This document shows, in pieces, positions 11,277-23,820 of a stretch of DNA of 64,000 nt. The stretch is from Hyperoodon ampullatus (Eukaryota > Chordata > Mammalia > Artiodactyla > Ziphiidae). A program made the position numbers and the translations under genes. The first letter of the stretch is position 1, and each line of letters starts with the position of its first letter. The notes under the pieces are model-generated. The model was not told the DNA's origin. It made no database searches and saw only the letters and a program-made list of their open reading frames with translations. The stretch spans positions 121,354,152-121,418,151 of the forward strand of contig OX457061.1 of assembly GCA_949752795.1 (NCBI GenBank). The letters run 5' to 3'.

Positions 11277-13616
11277 TGATTATTTTCTAATATATTCTCT
11301 CTGTAGTACTTATTTCTCTTTTTTTACTTTAAAACAAATTTGCAAGTATAGCACAAACTATTTTTTTCCCCAAACCACTTGAAAGTTAGTTGTTGACCTG
11401 ATGCCCCAATTCTTGGGTGTATCATGCCAAAAAGAACATTCTCTTAGATAACCACAGTCTAATCATTGAAACAGGCAAATTCACATGGATATATTGCTAC
11501 CATTTAATTTGCAGGCTCCCATTCAAATTTTATCAATTATCTAAATAATGGCTTCATAGCAAAAGAATCCGGTTTAGAATCATGTCTTGTGTCTTGCAGG
11601 TCATTTCTCATTGTCTCCTTCAGTCCAAACAGAGCCTTATTCTTCCTATGACTGTCATGATCTTGGCATTTAAAGAGACATTATTAGTCCTTTATTTAAC
11701 AGAATGTTCCTCGATTTGCATTAGTTTCATGTTTCCTCGTGATTCAATTTAGGTAATGCATCTTGATAGGAATATCACAGCAGTGATACTGTGTTCTAAT
11801 TGGATCTTATTAGATTGTGGACGATGTTAATTTTTACCATGACTGATGATGTTCACTTTGATTAACTGGCTAAGTTGGTGTCTGCCAGAATGTATCTATA
11901 TACATACATGTATGAGCATAAGTATACATACACATACACACATGTGTATATACACACACACACATATATATATATTCATTTACATCTATGTATTTAATTC
12001 TCTATCTGCTGAAAACCATGAGTTCTCCCTGGTAGCTCTACTACCATAGGTTTATTCTAGTTTCTGAGTCTCCATATTTTAACTCCCTCATTTGACATTA
12101 AGGCTCCCATTATCCTTAATATAATTACATATTTGATCAATATGTAATGAATCTCCCTTGTCTGCTGCCACTCCCTCTCCTGCACAGATTCCTCAGGGTC
12201 CTGTTCAGACTCTCACTCCCCATGCAAGGCTGCCCCACTCAGGCTCCAACACCCCATGCTGTGAAATCCTTCCCCGCTGATGTCCTTCTCACCCTGCTGG
12301 AGTTGTCCACACTCCCCACAGCCATGCCCAGCACAGAAGCCTATCTTGTACTGCCTGAGAGAATGGCTTTCGGCTGCATTTTCAAGAAGGAAAGGGAAGG
12401 GAAAGGGAAGAATAAATTGGATCCTATTTTTATGCCATAATTTTCAAACCTTTTTTCAAGTATCTAAAAAATAATCTAAAATATGGATTCACAGCAATCA
12501 AATATGCTTTTGTCAATTAAAAAATAAAAATAATATCTTTCCTCATCACCTGACTACATAAATATATATATTTATCTAAAATAAAAACAAACCACTAAAC
12601 AGATTTTTTTGAAATTTAATGTTTTGATTGCATTCTTACGTCTTTCGAAAGGGTGTGGCTTTAAAGCAACATTACAGTAAAAGTTTTTTAGAGTCATTTT
12701 CATGAACACTTGTGTTATTTTTTGTCTCTTTGTTTATTTGCTCTAGATTTGCCTGGTGAACAATTTTTCCCCAACATGAATAACAATAATGTAACTGCCA
12801 AGGCTTTGCATTGTACTTTGCCATTATACCTTTGTCCATCTCTGAGCTTAAAAACCATGTTCTGTTTCTTTAAGAGGCATCTAGAAGAAGACATGCTGCT
12901 GAAAACATCTGCAACTACTGTCATTTGCTTTTCAGGCCAACGATGGCTAAGGCAGTGAACAATTTTAAAGCACAATTTGCCATATGGATGCTATAGCCGT
13001 TATTTGCTCTGTTGCTAAACATAGCAGTATATTAGATGGATATAACAGTTTTTTGCTTTGGCACAGAGAAGTACCAGATTGACCAGTGACTGCTAAACAG
13101 GTGCTCTCTGTAATGGCAATAGAAGGTTTACAATCCTCTCTGAGCTTCATTCCCTACAAAATTTTTGAATATATAATATATATTAATAGTGAGGGTAGAA
13201 AGACTACTCCAAGACTGCTCCCCTGATCTGACACGGATCAGAATCTTAAAGTGTAGAATATACTGCCTTATAAACTGTATCCACTTCATTCCTTGTACTC
13301 TATCTCCACTGTGACTGTCCTTGGTCAGGGCCATTGTATTTCCCATCTAAACTGTTAAAATAAATTCCTGCTTTCTCTATGTTTAAGCTTTTGATATCCA
13401 TTCAACCATTCACCATGTTGTGTTGGTTTACTACACTCTCATGAACAAGAATCTGTAAAGACTCCTTCATGTTCATAAAGTAAATTCCAAATACCTTGGT
13501 ATTACATTGAAGAAATTCTATGATCTAGCCCAAGACTATCTTTAAAAACAGTAGACTTTATTTCCAAATTGCTTCATACCTTAATATATTTTAAATTTCT
13601 TTAAAATAAAATAAAT

Positions 13617-13670
13617 TCTATATATGTATATGTATTTTATATATATATATATACACACACACATCTCATG
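13617..13670. repeat. (TA)n/(CA)n microsatellite
   Basis: Alternating tatatgtatatg, (AT)n and acacacacac. Compound dinucleotide repeat in unique intron. Confidence 0.85.
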
Positions 13671-14733
13671 TGAGTATATATCTTATATATATATCTTTCA
13701 AGTGAGTGCTTTGGTGCCTGAATCCATTCACCTTTCACTATGCTGAAGAAGAGAATACATACAAATAAGTAGTAAAATGGAAACTAAATAGCACTTTTGT
13801 ATGTCCTAATAACCAGGCGAGGAACACATCTGGTAACTGATGGCTTAGACAGTAAAGATTAGGGCAGGCTGACTTTCTGCCCTTAGCAAGAGTTTTCTGC
13901 ACCTGATGGGAGGCATTGGAGAAGCAAGCGCTGGAGTCTGGTTCATACAGTGTGAGGCATCATGTTCCCAGCTGCTAGTGAAAGCCTAAAGTAGCCCCCT
14001 CTCCTGGGACCATTGCTCTTCTACGGAAACATGTCATTTTAGGGAGAAAACAAATGCATCAGAGGAGTCCTCCTCCTAGCACAGTACTTCATACTGTTCC
14101 CTTTCAGAACCTTTCTGGAACCATTAGGATGTGCTGTACAGCACCTGCTCCCAAGGGACCCTGAAATGCATCAGAACAGACATTACTAACTTCAGGTCAC
14201 TGAAGCCTATGCTGAATTTTCACCTTCATCCTATTTTTCACCAATATTATCTGTAATTCTATGCATAATGATTAAATTTAGAAGATGAGACTAAAAAATA
14301 AAAACTCTGCCCCTTGCTGAATTAAAATAAGAAATTCATCCCCCCACTTTTATTTATTCCAATTTCAGCCAAAGAGATCACAGGCAGTTCTGTAGCAGCA
14401 GCTGCTTACAGGGCCGTGTTTCCCCAACATGGATGTACCTCTAGCTTCATTTTACTGGAAGATGAATTAACCCAATACTAAAACGTTTGCGTTTTCCCTC
14501 CTCCAATGGATTTGAGTCAATAAAGCATGACAGAATTTATCTTGAGGGAAAAGATATTCCCCAGATTCATGTTGCTGTTCACAGCAAAAAAAAAAAAAAA
14601 TAGCAGAATTTTAGAGTTCTCAAGAAGAAAGAGAATAGCCTAGAGAATATCAAAGATTGGCTTTTAGTTTTTCAAGATTCCAGTCAGGCTGTGTATATAT
14701 TTTAGAATTCACCACCTTAGACTTATATTAAGT

Positions 14734-14738
14734 AAAAA

Positions 14739-14789
<51 letters not shown>

Positions 14790-14812
14790 CACACACACAC
14801 ATATATATATGT
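14734..14812. repeat. Poly-A followed by (AT)n/(AC)n/(AT)n
   Basis: A run of about 14 A, then roughly 20 AT units broken by one G, then ACACACAC and another ATATAT tract. It looks like an expanded compound microsatellite that grew from an A-tail. Confidence 0.9.
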
Positions 14813-15415
14813 ATCTTCTAACAGTTAATTGTGATTTCATACTTCTCTTATGGTGGGATAAAATAATCGTGGAGTACAATACCTGTGCTTTCTCTTCTCT
14901 TACATAGTGACAAGACATTTCTATCATCCTACACATTTTAAAAAAATTGTTAATATTTAGAAATAACATTTTGAAAAAAAGTTTTTAAAGTTAAAAAAGA
15001 AACCCTTTCTGCTAGTAATAACTAATTATAGCACCTCCAGGATTCAGAACTTTTATGAGGTTTTCTTAAATGTCCATCCTTTATATTTCAAACAATATAG
15101 CCTCTATATCTGTTTGAATGTTATGTTCTAGGCATCTCGACACAGTAGAATTTGGGCTCCTTCTAAGTACATAACAGCCACCATGTTTTGTTAGCAGGTT
15201 GACCAAATTTATAATAGTCAACTCCCTTATTAAAATGAATAGCTTTGCATTTTTAACATTCTAAGTCCTGACTCCCGTCTCTCATTTTCTCCATCTCTAA
15301 TAAAACCCCAATTCACTTTAGTCCTGTGGTCTAATGGCCACAGCTGTTTCCTACTCTGGAATTTCTTATGTTGCACATCTGAATTATGTAGGGAGCTTTT
15401 AAAAATACCAGTGCC

Positions 15416-16900
15416 GACTTCCGGGTAAGATGGCGGAAGAGTAAGACGCGGAGATCACCTTCCTCCCCATGGATACACCAGAAATACAGCTACACGTGGA
15501 ACAACTCCTACAGAACACATACTGAACGCTGGCAGAAGACCCCAGACCTCCCCAAAGGCAAGAAACTCCCCACATACCTGGGTAGGGCAAAGCGGAGAGA
15601 TTCCCGCACAGAGGAGCGGTGCCGAGCAGCACTCACCAGCCCGAGAGGCTTGTCTGCTCGCCTGCCGGGGCGGGCGGCGCTGGAAGCTGAGGCTCGGGCT
15701 TCGGTCAGAGCGCAGGGAGAGGACTGGGGCTGGCGGCGAGAACTCAGCCTGAAGGGGGCTAATGTGCCACAGCTAGCCGGGAGGGAGTCTGGGAAAACTC
15801 TGGAGCTGCCGAAGAGGCAAGAGACTTTTTCTTCCCTCTTGGTTTCCTGGTGCGTGAGGAGAGGGGATTAAGAGCGCTGCTTAAAGGGGCTCCACAGACG
15901 GGCGCGAGTCGCGGCTGAAAGCGCGGAGCCCAGAGAGGGGCGTGGGACGCTGGGGCTGCTGCTGCCGCCGCCAAGAAGCCTGTGTGCGAGCGCAAGTCAC
16001 TGTCCACACCGCCCTTCCGGGAGCCTGTTCAGCCCGCCACTGCCGGGGTCCCGGGATCCAGGGGCGGCTTCCCTGGGAGAACGCACGGCGCACCTCGGGC
16101 TAGTGCAACGTCATGCCGACCTCTGCCACTGCAGGCTCGCCCCGCACTCCGTGCCCCTCCCTCCCGCCCGGCCTGAGTGAGCCAGAGTCCCCAAAGAGGC
16201 TGCTCCTTTAACCCTGTCCTGTCTGAGCGAAGAACAGACGCCCTCCGGCGACCTACACGCAGAGGCGGGGCCAAATCCAAAGCTGAGACCCAGGAGCTGT
16301 GAGAACAAAGAAGAGAAAGGGAAACCTCTCCCAGCAGCCTCAGAAGCAGCGGATTAAAGCTCCACAATCAACTTGATGTACTCTGCATCTGTGGAATACA
16401 TGAATAGACAACAAATCATCCCAAATTGAGGAGCCAGGAGTCAGTGCTGTGCCTCTGAGGTGGGAGAGCCAACTTCAGGACACTGGTCCACAAGAGACCT
16501 CCCAGCTCCACATAATATCGAACGGCGAAAATCTTCCAGAGATCTCCATCTCAACACCAGCACCCAGCTTCACTCAACGACCAGCAAGCTACAGTGCTGG
16601 ACACCCTATGCCAAACAACTAGCAAGACAGGAACACAACGCCACCCATTAGCAGAGAGGTGGCCTAAAATCATAAAAAGTCCACAGACACCCCAAAACAC
16701 ACCACCAGACGTGGACCTGCCCACCAGAAAGACAAGATCCAGCCTCATCCACCAGAACACAGGCACTAGTCCCCACCACCAGGAAGCCTACACAACCCAC
16801 TAAACCAACCTTAGCCACTGGGGACAGACACCAAAAACAACGGGAACTACGAACCTGCAGCCTGCCAAAAGGAGACCCCAAACACAGTAACATAAGCAAA
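15416..16900 (+). promoter_or_regulatory. L1-B 5'UTR with CpG-rich promoter
   Basis: The YY1-like core AAGATGGCGG is at 15427-15436, the position expected for the L1 initiation site. 15600-16320 is dense in CpG, for example 'cctgccggggcgggcggcgctgg'. Frames on both strands here (15650-16367) are shadows of the GC-rich UTR. Compared with L1-C this UTR lacks about 500 bp at 16430/16431. Confidence 0.8.
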
Positions 16901-17815
16901 ATGAGAAGACAGAAAAACACACAGCAGGAGAAGGAGCAAGATAAAAACCCACCAGACCTAACAAATGAAGAGGTAATAGGCAGTCTACCTGAAAAAGAAT
17001 TCAGAATAATGATGGTAAAGATGATCCAAGATTCTATTTCCCAGAACCAAAATCTTGGAAATAGAATAGACAAAATGCAAGAAACAGTTAACAAGGACCT
17101 AGAAGAACTAAAGATGAATCAAGCATCGATTAAAAATACAATAAATGAAATAAAAAATACTCTAGATGGGATCAATAGCAGAATAACTGAGGCAGAAGAA
17201 CGGATAAGTGAGGTGGAAGATAAAATAGTGGAAATAACTGCTGCAGAGCAAAATAAAGAAAAAAGAATGAAAAGAACAGAGGACAGTCTCAGAGACCTCT
17301 GGGACAACATTAAACGCACCAACATTCGAATTATAGGGGTTCCAGAAGAAGAAGAGAAAAAGAAACGGACTGAGAAAATATTTGAAGAGATTATAGTTGA
17401 AAACTTCCCTAATATGGGAAAGGAAATAGTTAGTCAAGTCCAGGAAGCACAGAGAGTCCTATACAGGATAAATCCAAGGAGAAATACGCCAAGACACATA
17501 TTAATCAAACTGTCAAAAATTAAACACAAAGAAATCCTATTAAAAGCAGCAAGGCAAAAACAACAAATAACACACAAGGGAATCCCCATCAGGACAACAG
17601 CTGATCTCTCAGCAGAAACTCTACAAGCCAGAAGGGAGTGGCAGGACATAATTAAAGTGATGAAGGAGAAAAACCTGCAACCAAGATTACTCTACCCAGC
17701 AAGGATCTCATTCAGATTTGATGGAGAAATTAAAACGTTTACAGACAAGCAAAAGCTGAGAGAGTTCAGCACCACCAAACCAGCTTTACAACAAATGATA
17801 AAGGAACTTCTCTAG
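16901..17815 (+). CDS. L1-B ORF1 protein (ORF1p), intact 304 aa
   Basis: Trimeric nucleic-acid chaperone that coats L1 RNA in cytoplasmic RNPs. It starts [13 protein letters not shown] in good context (gcaaaATGa). A long coiled coil covers about residues 45-125 ([20 protein letters not shown]). The RRM follows from about 135 ([15 protein letters not shown]). The C-terminal domain holds [14 protein letters not shown] and [14 protein letters not shown], the family's RNA-binding motifs. It ends IKELL-stop. The length is somewhat below the 338 aa of human ORF1p but appears complete. No internal stops. 58 bp separate it from ORF2. Whether it is expressed cannot be seen. Confidence 0.93.
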   Translation: MRRQKNTQQEKEQDKNPPDLTNEEVIGSLPEKEFRIMMVKMIQDSISQNQNLGNRIDKMQETVNKDLEELKMNQASIKNTINEIKNTLDGINSRITEAEERISEVEDKIVEITAAEQNKEKRMKRTEDSLRDLWDNIKRTNIRIIGVPEEEEKKKRTEKIFEEIIVENFPNMGKEIVSQVQEAQRVLYRINPRRNTPRHILIKLSKIKHKEILLKAARQKQQITHKGIPIRTTADLSAETLQARREWQDIIKVMKEKNLQPRLLYPARISFRFDGEIKTFTDKQKLREFSTTKPALQQMIKELL

Positions 17816-17873
17816 GCAAGAAACACAACAGAAGGAAAAGACCTACAATAACGAACCCAAAACAATTAAGAAA

Positions 17874-20800
17874 ATGGGAATAGGAACAAACATATCGATA
17901 ATTACCTTAAATGTAAATGGACTAAATGCTCCCACCAAAAGACACAGATTGGCTGAATGGATACAAAAACAAGACCCATATATATGCTGTCTACAAGAGA
18001 CCCACTTCAGACCTAGAGACACATACAGACTGAAAGTAAGGGGATGGAAAAAGATATTCCATGCAAATGGAAATCAAAAGAAAGCTGGAGTAGCAATTCT
18101 CATATCAGACAAACTAGACTTTAAAATAAAGACTACTAGAAGAGACAAAGAAGGACACTACATAATGATCAAGGGATCGATCCAAGAAGAAGATATAACA
18201 ATTGTAAATATTTATGCACCAAACGTAGGAGCACCTCAATACATAAGGCAAATACTAACAGCCATAAAAGGAGAAATCGACAGTAACACAATCATAGTAG
18301 GGGACTTTAACACCCCACTTTCACCAATGGACAGATCATCCAAAATGAAAATAAATGAGGAAACACAAGCTTTAAATGATACATTAAACAAGATGGACTT
18401 AATTGATATTTATAGGACATTCCATCCAAAAACAACAGAATACACATTTTTCTCAAGTGCTCTTGGAACATTTTCCAGGTTAGATCATATCTTGGGTCAC
18501 AAATCAAGCCTTGGTAAATTTAAGAAAATTGAACTCGTATCAAGTATCTTTTCTGACCACAATGCTATGAGACTAGATATCAATTACAGGAAAAGAGCTG
18601 TAAAAAATACAAACACATGGAGGCTAAACAATACACTACTTAATAACGAAGTGATCACTGGAGAAATCAAAGAGGAAATCAAAAAATACCTAGAAACAAA
18701 TGACAATGGAGACACAATGACCCAAAACCTATGGGATGCAGCAAAAGCAGTTCTAAGAGGGAAGTTTATAGCAATACAATCCCACCTTAAGAAACAGGAA
18801 ACATCTCGAATAAACAACCTAACCTTGCACCTAAAGCAATTAGAGAAAGAAGAACAAAAACATCCCAAAGTTAGCAGAAGGAAAGAAATCATAAAAATCA
18901 GATCAGAAATAAATGAAAAAGAAATGAAGGAAACGATAGCAAAGATCAATAAAACTAAAAGCTGGTTCTTTGAGAAGATAAACAAAATTGATAAACCATT
19001 AGCCAGACTCATCAAGAAAAAAAGGGAGAAGACTCAATAGAATTAGAAATGAAAAAGGAGAAGTAACAACTGACACTGCAGAAATACAAAAGATCATGAG
19101 AGATTACTATAAGCAACTCTATGCCAATAAAATGGACAACCTGTAAGAAATGGACAAATTCTTAGAAATGCACAACCTGCCAAGACTGAATCAGGAAGAA
19201 ATAGAAAATATGAACAGACCAATCACAAGCACTGAAATTGAAACTGTGATAAAAAATCTTCCAACAAACAAAAGCCCAGGACCAGATGGCTTCACAGATG
19301 AATTCTATCAAGTATTTAGAGAAGAGCTAACACCTATCCTTCTCAAACTCTTCCAAAATATAGCAGAGGGAGGAACACTCCCAAACTCATTGTACGAGGC
19401 CACCATCACCTTGATACCAAAACCAGACAAGGATGTCACAAAGAAAGAAAACTACAGGCCAATATCACTGATGAACATAGATGCAAAAATCCTCAACAAA
19501 ATACTAGCAAACAGAATCCAACAGCACATTAAAAGGATCATACACCATGATCAAGTGGGGTTTATTCCAGGAATGCAAGGATTCTTCAATATACGCAAAT
19601 CAATCGACGTGATACACCATATTAACAAATTGAAGGAGAAAAACCATATGATCATCTCAATAGATGCAGAGAAACCTCGACAAAATTCAACACCCATTTA
19701 TGATAAAAACCCTGCAGAAAGTAGGCATAGAGGGAACTTTCCTCAACATAATAAAGGCCATATATGACAAACCCACAGCCAGCATCGTCCTCAATGGTGA
19801 AAAACTGAAACCATTTCCACTAAGATCAGGAACAAGACAAGGTTGCCCACTCTCACCACTCTTATTCAACATAGTTTTGGAAGTTTTAGCCACAGCAATC
19901 AGAGAAGAAAAGGAAATAAAAGGAATCCAAATCGGAAAAGAAGAAGTAAAGCTGTCACTGTTTGCAGATGACATGATACTAAACATAGAGAATCCTAAAG
20001 ATGATACCAGAAAACTACTAGAGCTAATCAATGAATTTGGTAAAGTTGCAGGATACAAAATTAATGCACAGAAATCTCTGGCATTCCTATATACTAATGA
20101 TGAAAAATCTGAAAGTGAAATCAAGGAAACACTCTCATTTACCTTTGCAACAAAAAGAATAAAATATCTAGGAATAAACCTACCTAAGGAGACAAAAGAC
20201 CTGTATGCAGAAAATTATAAGACACTGATGAAAGAAATTAAAGATGATACAAATAGATGGAGAGATGTACCATGTTCTTGGATTGGAAGAATCAACATTG
20301 TGAAAATGACTCTACTACCCAAAGCAATCTACAGATTCAATGCAATCCCTATCAAACTACCACTGGCATTTTTCACATAACTAGAACAAAAAATTTCACA
20401 ATTTGTATGGAAACACAAAAGACCCCGAATAGCCAAAGCAATCTTGAGAACGAAAAATGGGGCTTGAGGAATCAGGCTCCCTAACTTCAGACTATACTAC
20501 AAAGCTACAGTAATCAAGACAGTATGGTACTGGCACAAAAACAGAAAGATAGATCAATGGAACAGGATAGAAAGCCCAGAGATAAACCCATGGACATATG
20601 GTCACCTTACCTTTGATAAAGGAGGCAGGAATGTACAGTGGAGAAAGGACAGTCTCTTCAATAAGTGGTGCTGGGAAAACTGTACAGGGACATGTAAAAG
20701 TATGAGATTAGATCACTCCCTAACACCATACACAAAAATAAGCTCAAAATGGATTAAAGACCTAAATGTAAGGCCAGACACTATGAAACTCTTAGAGGAA

Positions 20801-21685
20801 AACATAGGCAGAGCACTCTATGACATAAATCACAGCAAGATCCTTTTTGACCCACCTCCTAGAGAAATGGAAATAAAGACAAAAATAAACACATGGGACC
20901 TAATGAAACTTAAAAGCTTTTGCACAGCAAAGGAAACCATAAACAAGACCAAAAGACAACCCTCAGAATGGGAGAAAATATTTGCAAATGAAGCAACTGA
21001 CAAAGGATTAATCTCCAAAATTTATAAGCAGCTCATGCAGCTCAATAACAAAAAAACAAACAACCCAATCCAAAAATGGGCAGAAGACCTACATAGACAT
21101 TTCTCCACAGAAGATATACAGACTGCCAACAAACACATGAAAGGATGCTCAACATCTTTACTCATTAGAGAAATGCAAATCAAAACTACAATGAGATATC
21201 ATCTCACACCAGTCAGAATGGCCATCATCAAAAAATCTAGAAACAACAAATGCTGGAGAGGGTGTGGAAAAAAGGGAACCCTCTTGCACTGCTGGTTGGA
21301 ATGTGAATTGGTACAGCCACTATGGGGAATGGTATGGAGGTTCCTTAAAAAACTAAAAATAGAACTACCATATGACCCAGCAATCCCACTACTGGGCATA
21401 TACCCTGAGAAAACCATAATTCAAAAAGAGACATGTACCAAAATGTTCATAGCAGCCCTATTTACAATAGCCCGGAGATGGAAACAACCTAAGCATCCAT
21501 CATCGGATGAATGGGTAAAGAAGATGTGGCACATATATACAATGGAATATTACTCAGCCATAAAAAGAAATGAAATTGAGCTATTTGTAATGAGGTGGAT
21601 GGACCTAGAGTCTGTCATACAGAGTGAAGTAAGTCAGAAAGAGAAAGACAAATACTGTATGCTGACACATATATATGGAATTTAA
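17874..21685 (+). pseudogene. L1-B ORF2 (endonuclease/reverse transcriptase), inactivated
   Basis: The first 388 residues (17874-19040) are open and keep the endonuclease motifs: [25 protein letters not shown] and [12 protein letters not shown]. The frame then breaks: a small deletion near 19036 leads to a stop; a TAA at 19144-19146 replaces a Glu codon; a one-base loss lies near 19675; a TAA is at 20378-20380 and a TGA at 20465-20467. The RT core survives in pieces ([13 protein letters not shown] at about 19835, [13 protein letters not shown] at about 19960). The last 327 residues (20702-21685), ending LTHIYGI, are open. Total length of about 1270 codons is normal. RT activity is not possible from this copy. 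Confidence 0.93.
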
Positions 21686-22022
21686 GAAAAAAAAATGTCA
21701 TGAAGAACATAGTGGTAAGACAGAAATAAAGACACAGACCTACTTGAGAATGGACTTGAGGATATGGGGAGGGGGAAGGGTAAGCTGTGACAAAGCGAAA
21801 GAGAGGCATGGACATATATACACTACCAAACGTAAGGTAGATAGATAGTGGGAAGCAGCCGCAGAGCACAGGGAGATCAGCTGGGTGCTTTGTGACTGCC
21901 TGGAGGGGTGGGATGGGGAGGGTGGGAGGAAGGGAGATGCATGAGGGAAGGGATGTGGGAACAGATGTATATGTATGACTGATTCACTTTGTTATAAAGC
22001 AGAAACTAATAAAAAAATAAAT

Positions 22023-22049
<27 letters not shown>
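21686..22049 (+). other. L1-B 3'UTR and A-rich tail
   Basis: The sequence runs from the ORF2 stop through the G-rich 'gatatggggagggggaagggtaagc' tract and the 'gggaagcagccgcagagcacagggag' block to AATAAAAAAATAAATTT-type tails. The G-rich tract is the usual L1 3'UTR polypurine stretch. No strong AATAAA outside the tail. Confidence 0.85.
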
Positions 22050-22056
<7 letters not shown>

Positions 22057-22301
22057 ACCAGTGCCTTGGTTGCATGTCATACCAACTAAATTAGAAGTTA
22101 AGAATCATGTATCAATCTTTTTTAAAGATCACCAGATGATTTCCATGTACATAGAATTCATAGGCCTATGGATAGACTTTATTTTTAAATAATTTTTTTG
22201 TACCTCATTCTGGCAAGATAAATGCTATCGGAAAATGAGTAGAAAAACAAAGATGAAACTTGAGCACCAGTAACTAAGTAAATGTAAATTAAAACCTTGA
22301 G

Positions 22302-22493
22302 GGGCTTCCCTGGTGGCGCAGTGGTTGTGAGTCCGCCTGCTGATGCAGAGGACACGGGTTCGTGCCCCGGTCTGGGAAGATCCCACATGCCGTGGAGCGG
22401 CTGGGCCCGTGAGCCATGGCCGCTGAGCCTGCGCGTCCGGAGCCTGTGCTCCGCAATGGGAGAGGCCACAACGGTGAGAGGCCTGCCTACCGC

Positions 22494-22516
<23 letters not shown>
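22302..22516 (+). mobile_element. CHR-2-like SINE
   Basis: It begins GGGCTTCCCTGGTGGCGCAG, with A box 'tggcgcagtgg' and B box GGTTCGTGCC, and ends in about 28 A. Perfect 11-bp duplication AAAACCTTGAG at 22291-22301 and 22517-22527. Near-consensus sequence suggests a young copy. The 77-residue frame across it is not a gene. Confidence 0.93.
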
Positions 22517-22524
<8 letters not shown>

Positions 22525-22539
22525 GAGTGATAAGCTATT

Positions 22540-23440
22540 TTAACAAATGAAGCCGTTTTTATAAAGAATAAAAATATTGGTACAAAGAGAACATCCCTTT
22601 TATCTTGACAAAGGATCAAGAATCAGAATGGCTTTGGACCTTTCAACAGCAATACTAGAAAATAGAAGCTAATGAAGAAATGTCTTTAAAATTCAGAAGA
22701 AAAAACAATTTCCAGCCTAAAATGTCGTACCAAATCTAGGTGTTAATTAAGTGTGAGGGCATAAAAAAGAACTTTTGTAAACAAGCAAGTTCTGAAAAGC
22801 TTCACATCCTTATGCACCATTTCTCAAAAAATTACTGAAGGACATGTTCCACTAAAATGAAGAAATGGGCCAAGAAAGAAGAAGGAATGGGGACCATGAA
22901 AAGAGGTCCCACAAAGGAGAAGGATGAGCATCTCCAGTAGGAGGACTATGGGAAAGCATAAGATGATGGCTATGCTCCAGGACAACAAATCTAGAATGGA
23001 GTAAGCCTGATGGAAGAGAAAGTTAATAGAGTATCTGATGAGTCTGATTCGGCAACAGTTTAGACATTTCAGAACTTGTGCATAAGTTAATGATACCTAT
23101 GGAGGAAACTGTGAAATATATAAAACAATCATCGACCTCAGGAACATGTTCTGCAGGAAAGAGTGATCATAGTATATTATATGGTTAGTTGGAGGTAACA
23201 TTTACCTTGTCATAATAAAGTAGAAAGTGAATAGTGATCTAACAACAGTGACAGTGTAGCTGTATTTGGGTAATGGGAGGACAGAAAAAAGGTGTAAGGT
23301 AGCAGGGGTGGGAATAAGTTGTCAAAGAAAGCGAAATCCTTACCTTCTGCTGTGGCCGTCAGAACATATGTCTAAAATGAAAACATCTAAAGGAGTAAAA
23401 TAAACTTATTTTTCAGAGAAATCGAGGTAAACACCCAAAG

Positions 23441-23477
<37 letters not shown>

Positions 23478-23820
23478 TGGTACGAGGGCCTCTCACTGTT
23501 GCAGCCTCTCCCGTTGCGGAGCACAGGCTCCGGACGCGCAGGCTCAGCGGCCATGGCTCACGGGCCCAGCCGCTCCACAGCATGTGGGATCTTCGCGGAC
23601 CGGGGCACAAACCCGTGTCCCCTGCATCCTTAGGCGGACTCTCAACCACTGCGCCACCAGGGAAGCCCACAGGGAAGCCCCTGAAGAGTTGTTTAAGTGA
23701 GTTGAAGTGATCATCTCTAGGGAGGGATTAAGTGGGGGTATAGGGGAAGGGGCTGCTGTCTTTCTTTGTAGCAAACCTTGTAAAATTAAGTGACTCAATT
23801 ATGTTCATGTAAAAACAAAC
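22540..23820 (+). mobile_element. HAL1-like (half-L1) remnant, interrupted by a SINE
   Basis: Text such as 'gaatggctttggacctttcaacagcaatactagaa', 'atgcaccatttctcaaaaaattactgaaggacatgttcc', 'cagtagtggaggactatgg'-like and 'taataaagtagaaagtgaatagtg' follows the recalled HAL1 ORF1 end and 3' region. Diverged, no intact frame. A SINE splits it at 23445. Naming is from memory and could instead be an L1M. Confidence 0.5.
23445..23680 (-). mobile_element. CHR-2-like SINE with duplicated head
   Basis: A run of about 30 T on +, then the reverse complement of the cetacean SINE to 'ccaccagggaagccc'. The terminal CAGGGAAGCCC occurs twice (23658-23668 and 23670-23680). Flanks AAAGAGGTT (23437) and GAAGAGTTGTTT (23683) are only an approximate duplication. 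It lies about 410 bp before GLRA3 exon 3. Confidence 0.9.

Larger units (their letters stand above)
11287..15399. other. Mostly unique intron between the two opposing L1s
   Basis: No exon recognised. Visible features are simple repeats at 11925-11985 (CA/TA), a GGGAAA-rich tract at 12385-12412, and TA/CA tracts at 13617-13670 and 14734-14812. Frames such as 12710-12975 and 13128-13346 lack family resemblance. It is the 4.1-kb spacer between L1-A and L1-B. Confidence 0.6.
15416..22049 (+). mobile_element. Full-length L1, plus strand (L1-B), youngest full-length copy
   Basis: 6.6 kb with a perfect target duplication AAAAATACCAGTGCC at 15401-15415 and 22051-22065 (a preceding T also matches). 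It has the complete 5' end (GACTTCCGGGTAAGATGGCG), a CpG-rich 5'UTR, intact ORF1, a broken ORF2, a 3'UTR and an A-rich tail (22005-22049). It is in sense orientation within GLRA3 intron 2 and ends about 2.0 kb before exon 3. CpG content and the exact duplication indicate it is younger than the other two long L1s. Confidence 0.95.

Noticed and set aside
15650..16367. Frames in a CpG-rich region resembling a CpG-island gene start
   Set aside because: The island is the 5'UTR of L1-B, bounded by its own target duplication.
16648..17094. Cys/Phe-rich 148-aa minus-strand frame (membrane-like)
   Set aside because: Antisense of L1-B ORF1 start; hydrophobicity results from the A-rich sense strand.
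20702..21685. 327-aa open frame as a stand-alone gene
   Set aside because: It is the in-frame C-terminal third of L1-B ORF2; its first Met is internal and stops lie just upstream at 20378 and 20465.
22302..22516. tRNA gene
   Set aside because: A and B boxes are present, but the sequence is a tRNA-derived SINE with an A-tail and target duplication and lacks a cloverleaf.
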